A stretch of 64,000 bases of DNA from Saposhnikovia divaricata. Taxonomy: Eukaryota > Streptophyta > Magnoliopsida > Apiales > Apiaceae. Position 1 is the first letter of the stretch. Every line of letters starts with the position of its first letter. Below are positions 61,902 to 64,000 of the stretch, one piece after another. The notes under the pieces are model-generated. The model did not search any database. It saw nothing but the letters and a program-made list of their open reading frames with translations, and was not told the DNA's origin. The position numbers and the translations under genes were made by a program. Location of the stretch: positions 4,216,001 through 4,280,000 of the forward strand of contig CM071595.1 in assembly GCA_036435485.1 (NCBI GenBank), read 5' to 3'.

Positions 61902-64000
61902 GGACCATTTTGTGGATATTTTTATATATTTTGTTCCTATGGGTTATTAAAATTCAACAAAATTTTATTGGACGTAGTTCGAACCTGAATCGGACCTGAT
62001 ATGATTGAAAATCGGTTTTCGGATAATCCTCAAAGGGGTTAGTACACGAAATATTGTAAAAAATCGGGTCGGACCATTTCATGGACATTTTTACATATTT
62101 TGTTCCTATGGGTTATTGGGATTCAACAAAATTTTATTTGACGCGTTTCGGACCAGAATCGGAGCTGATATAATGGAAACTCGGTTTTCGGAAAATTCTC
62201 AAAGGGGTTAGTACACGGGATATTGTTAAAAATCGAGTCGGACCCTTTTACGGATATTTTTACATATTTTGTTCCTCTGGGTTATTGGAATTCAATGAAA
62301 TTTTATTTGGTGCCGTTCGGACCTGAATCGGGGCTGAAATGATCGAAACTCGATTTTTGGAAAATTCTCAAAGGGGTTATAGTACACGGGATATTGTTAA
62401 AAATCAAGTCGGACCATTTTGTGGATATTTTACCATATTTTGTTCCTATGGGTTATTGGAATTCAAAGAAATTTTATTTGACGCAATTCGGACATGAATC
62501 GGAGCTGATATGATCGAAACTCGATTTTTTGGAAAATTCTCAAAGGGGTTAGTACACGGGATATTCTTAAAAATCAAGTCGGACCATTTTGTGGATATTT
62601 TTACATATTTTGTTCCTATGTGTTATTAAAATTCAAAAAAATTTTATTTGACGTAGTTCGAACCTGAATCTGACCTGATATGATTGAAAATCGGTTTTCG
62701 GATAATCCTCAAAGGGGTTAGTACACGAAATATTGTTAAAAATCGGGTCTGACCATTTCATGGACATTTTTACATATTTTGTTCCTATGGGTTATTGGGA
62801 TTCAACAAAATTTTATTTGACGCGTTTCGGACCTGAATCGGAGCTGATATAATGGAAACTTGATTTTCGGATATTCCCAATGGGGTTAGTACACGGGATA
62901 TTGTTAAAAATCGAGTCGGACCATTTTGTGGATATTTTTATATATTTTGTTCCTATGGGTTATTAAAATTCAACAAAATTTTATTTGACGTAGTTCGAAC
63001 CTGAATCAGACCTGATATGATTGAAAATCGGTTTTCGGATAATCCTCAAAGGGGTTAGTACACGAAATATTGTAAAAAAATCGGGTCGGACCATTTCATG
63101 GACATTTTTACATATTTTGTTCCTATGGGTTATTGGGATTCAACAAAATTTTATTTGACGCGTTTCGGACCAGAATCGGAGCTGATATAATGGAAACTCG
63201 GTTTTCGGAAAATTCTCAAATGGGTTAGTACACGGGATATTGTTAAAAATCGAGTCGGACCATTTTACGGATATTTTTACATATTTTGTTCCTCTGGGTT
63301 ATTGGAATTCAATGAAATTTTATTTGGTGCCGTTCGGACCTGAATCGGGGCTGAAATGATCGAAACTCGGTTTTCGGAAAATTCTCAAAGGGGTTGTAGT
63401 ACACGAGATATTGTTAAAATTCAAGTCGGACCATTTTGTGGATATTTTTACATATTTTGTTCCTATGGGTTATTGGAATTCAACGAAATTTTATTTGACG
63501 CAATTCGGACATGAATCGGAGCTGATATGATCGAAACTCGATTTTTTGGAAAATTCTCAAAGGGGTTAGTACACGGGATATTCTTAAAAATCAAGTCGGA
63601 CCATTTTGTGGATATTTTTACATATTTTGTTCCTATGGGTTATTAAAATTCAAAAAAATTTTATTTGGCGTAGTTTGAACCTGAATCTGACCTGATATGA
63701 TTGAAAATCGGTTTTCGGATAATCCTCAAAGGGGTTAGTACACGAAATATTGTTAAAAATCGGGTCTGACCATTTCATGGACATTTTTACATATTTTGTT
63801 CCTAAGGGTTATTGGTATTCAACAAAATTTTATTTGACGCGTTTCGGACCTGAATCGGAGCTGATATAATGGAAACTTGATTTTCGGATATTCCCAAAGG
63901 GGTTAGTACACGGGATATTGTTAAAAATCAAGTCGGACCATTTTTTGGATATTTTTACATATTTTGTTCCTATGGGTTATTGGAATTCAACGAAATTTTA
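61902..64000 (+). repeat. Right-end variant 8-mer/6-mer HOR
   Basis: D (61902), E, F (62240), A, D, E, D (62918), then an E-like monomer, F (63257), A, D, E and the start of a type A at 63934 that runs off the window. The F-to-F step is 1,017. The contraction lies in a D whose 3' end reads tattgtaaaaaaatcggg, one A longer than elsewhere. Several private changes (gaccctttta 62242, ttaccatatt 62431, ttgtagtacacgag 63394) suggest less homogenisation than at 54-60 kb. Confidence 0.8.

Larger units (their letters stand above)
1..64000 (+). repeat. Continuous ~169-bp satellite DNA array
   Basis: The motif ggaccatttt recurs at 1, 170 and 339 and then about every 168-171 bases to the end, with no interruption and no inverted block. 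Every monomer contains recognisable landmarks in the same order: ggaccatt, acatattttgttcct, a ttattggaattc-like or ttattaaaattc-like segment, attcggacc or gttcgaacc, gctgatat, ctcaaagggg, gatattgttaaaa. Unit length near a nucleosomal repeat, single orientation and nested higher-order periodicity are typical of centromeric or pericentromeric satellites of eukaryotes. The family is not one I recognise; species and centromere activity are inference. Confidence 0.98.

Noticed and set aside
38540..62211. Fourteen 68-codon open frames in the right half and one 66-codon frame on the minus strand (59688-59888)
   Set aside because: These are chance frames across D-E monomers, again started by TTG where I checked. 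The minus-strand one exists in one copy only, where a single base change (attaaac near 59755) removes a stop or makes a start.
1..64000. CRISPR array
   Set aside because: Repeats are contiguous at about 169 bp with no short conserved repeat separated by unique spacers, and no cas genes are present.
1..64000. CENP-B box
   Set aside because: The only similar string, ttcggaccggaatcgg and its relatives, lacks the required A spacing and the CGGG of the core motif; the reverse strand has no match either.
1..64000. Telomere-like repeats (gggttag, ggggttag)
   Set aside because: One unit occurs per monomer inside caaaggggttagtac; there is never a tandem run.
1..64000. Transposable element insertions or target-site duplications
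   Set aside because: I followed the monomer landmarks through the window and found no stretch without them; all length changes are whole monomers or small deletions.
1..64000. Inverted monomers or strand switches
   Set aside because: All blocks read in the same direction; no reverse-complement ggacc...gtc block was seen.
1..64000. Naming the host species or satellite family
   Set aside because: Nothing in the sequence identifies it securely; a database search with the 169-bp consensus would be decisive.

Overview
The whole 64 kb window is one uninterrupted tandem satellite DNA array. I see no gene, transposable element, RNA gene, CRISPR array or unique-sequence interval. The basic unit is about 169 bp; by length the window holds roughly 378 units, all in the same orientation. 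A hand count of the first unit gives 63 G+C of 169 (about 37%), with several CpG steps and a T-rich 5' half. A nucleosome-sized, megasatellite-like array with higher-order repeats (HORs) points to eukaryotic centromeric or pericentromeric heterochromatin. A plant is my best guess, but the sequence does not prove kingdom, species or centromere function, and I do not recognise the family by name.

The monomers fall into a few recurring types, named here A to F by diagnostic differences. The inferred ancestral order in the left half is A-(A)-B-C-D-E, i.e. 5-mers of about 844 bp and 6-mers of about 1,013 bp. Domain I (1-22,621) is a mosaic of segmental duplications of these blocks, including a clean 3,546-bp (21-mer) tandem duplication at 12,492-19,583. 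Domain II (22,622-35,106) is a homogenised 1,856-bp (11-mer) HOR, interrupted by 1,012-bp and 2,025-bp variants; its first part is also a 2,868-bp super-repeat. Domain III (35,107-37,593) is a less homogenised stretch of simple 5/6-mers ending in a 45-bp deletion. Domain IV (37,594-64,000) uses a different vocabulary (D-E dimers, type F and a variant A). It contains a 10,964-bp offset duplication, a 4,216-bp tandem duplication and a 1,353-bp (8-mer) HOR that runs in perfect register for several copies.

No genes work together here. The biology visible is the mutational machinery of satellite evolution: unequal crossover leaving chimeric monomers, gain or loss of whole monomers in exact 169/337/844-bp steps, gene-conversion-like patches, and short direct-repeat deletions that are then carried along inside larger duplications. 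The open frames of 66-69 codons recur because the satellite recurs; those I checked start at TTG and I do not consider any of them a gene. Long near-identical duplications of this kind could also contain assembly errors, so register-level claims need long-read support. All comparisons were made by eye from diagnostic bases and coordinate offsets; no alignment was computed.
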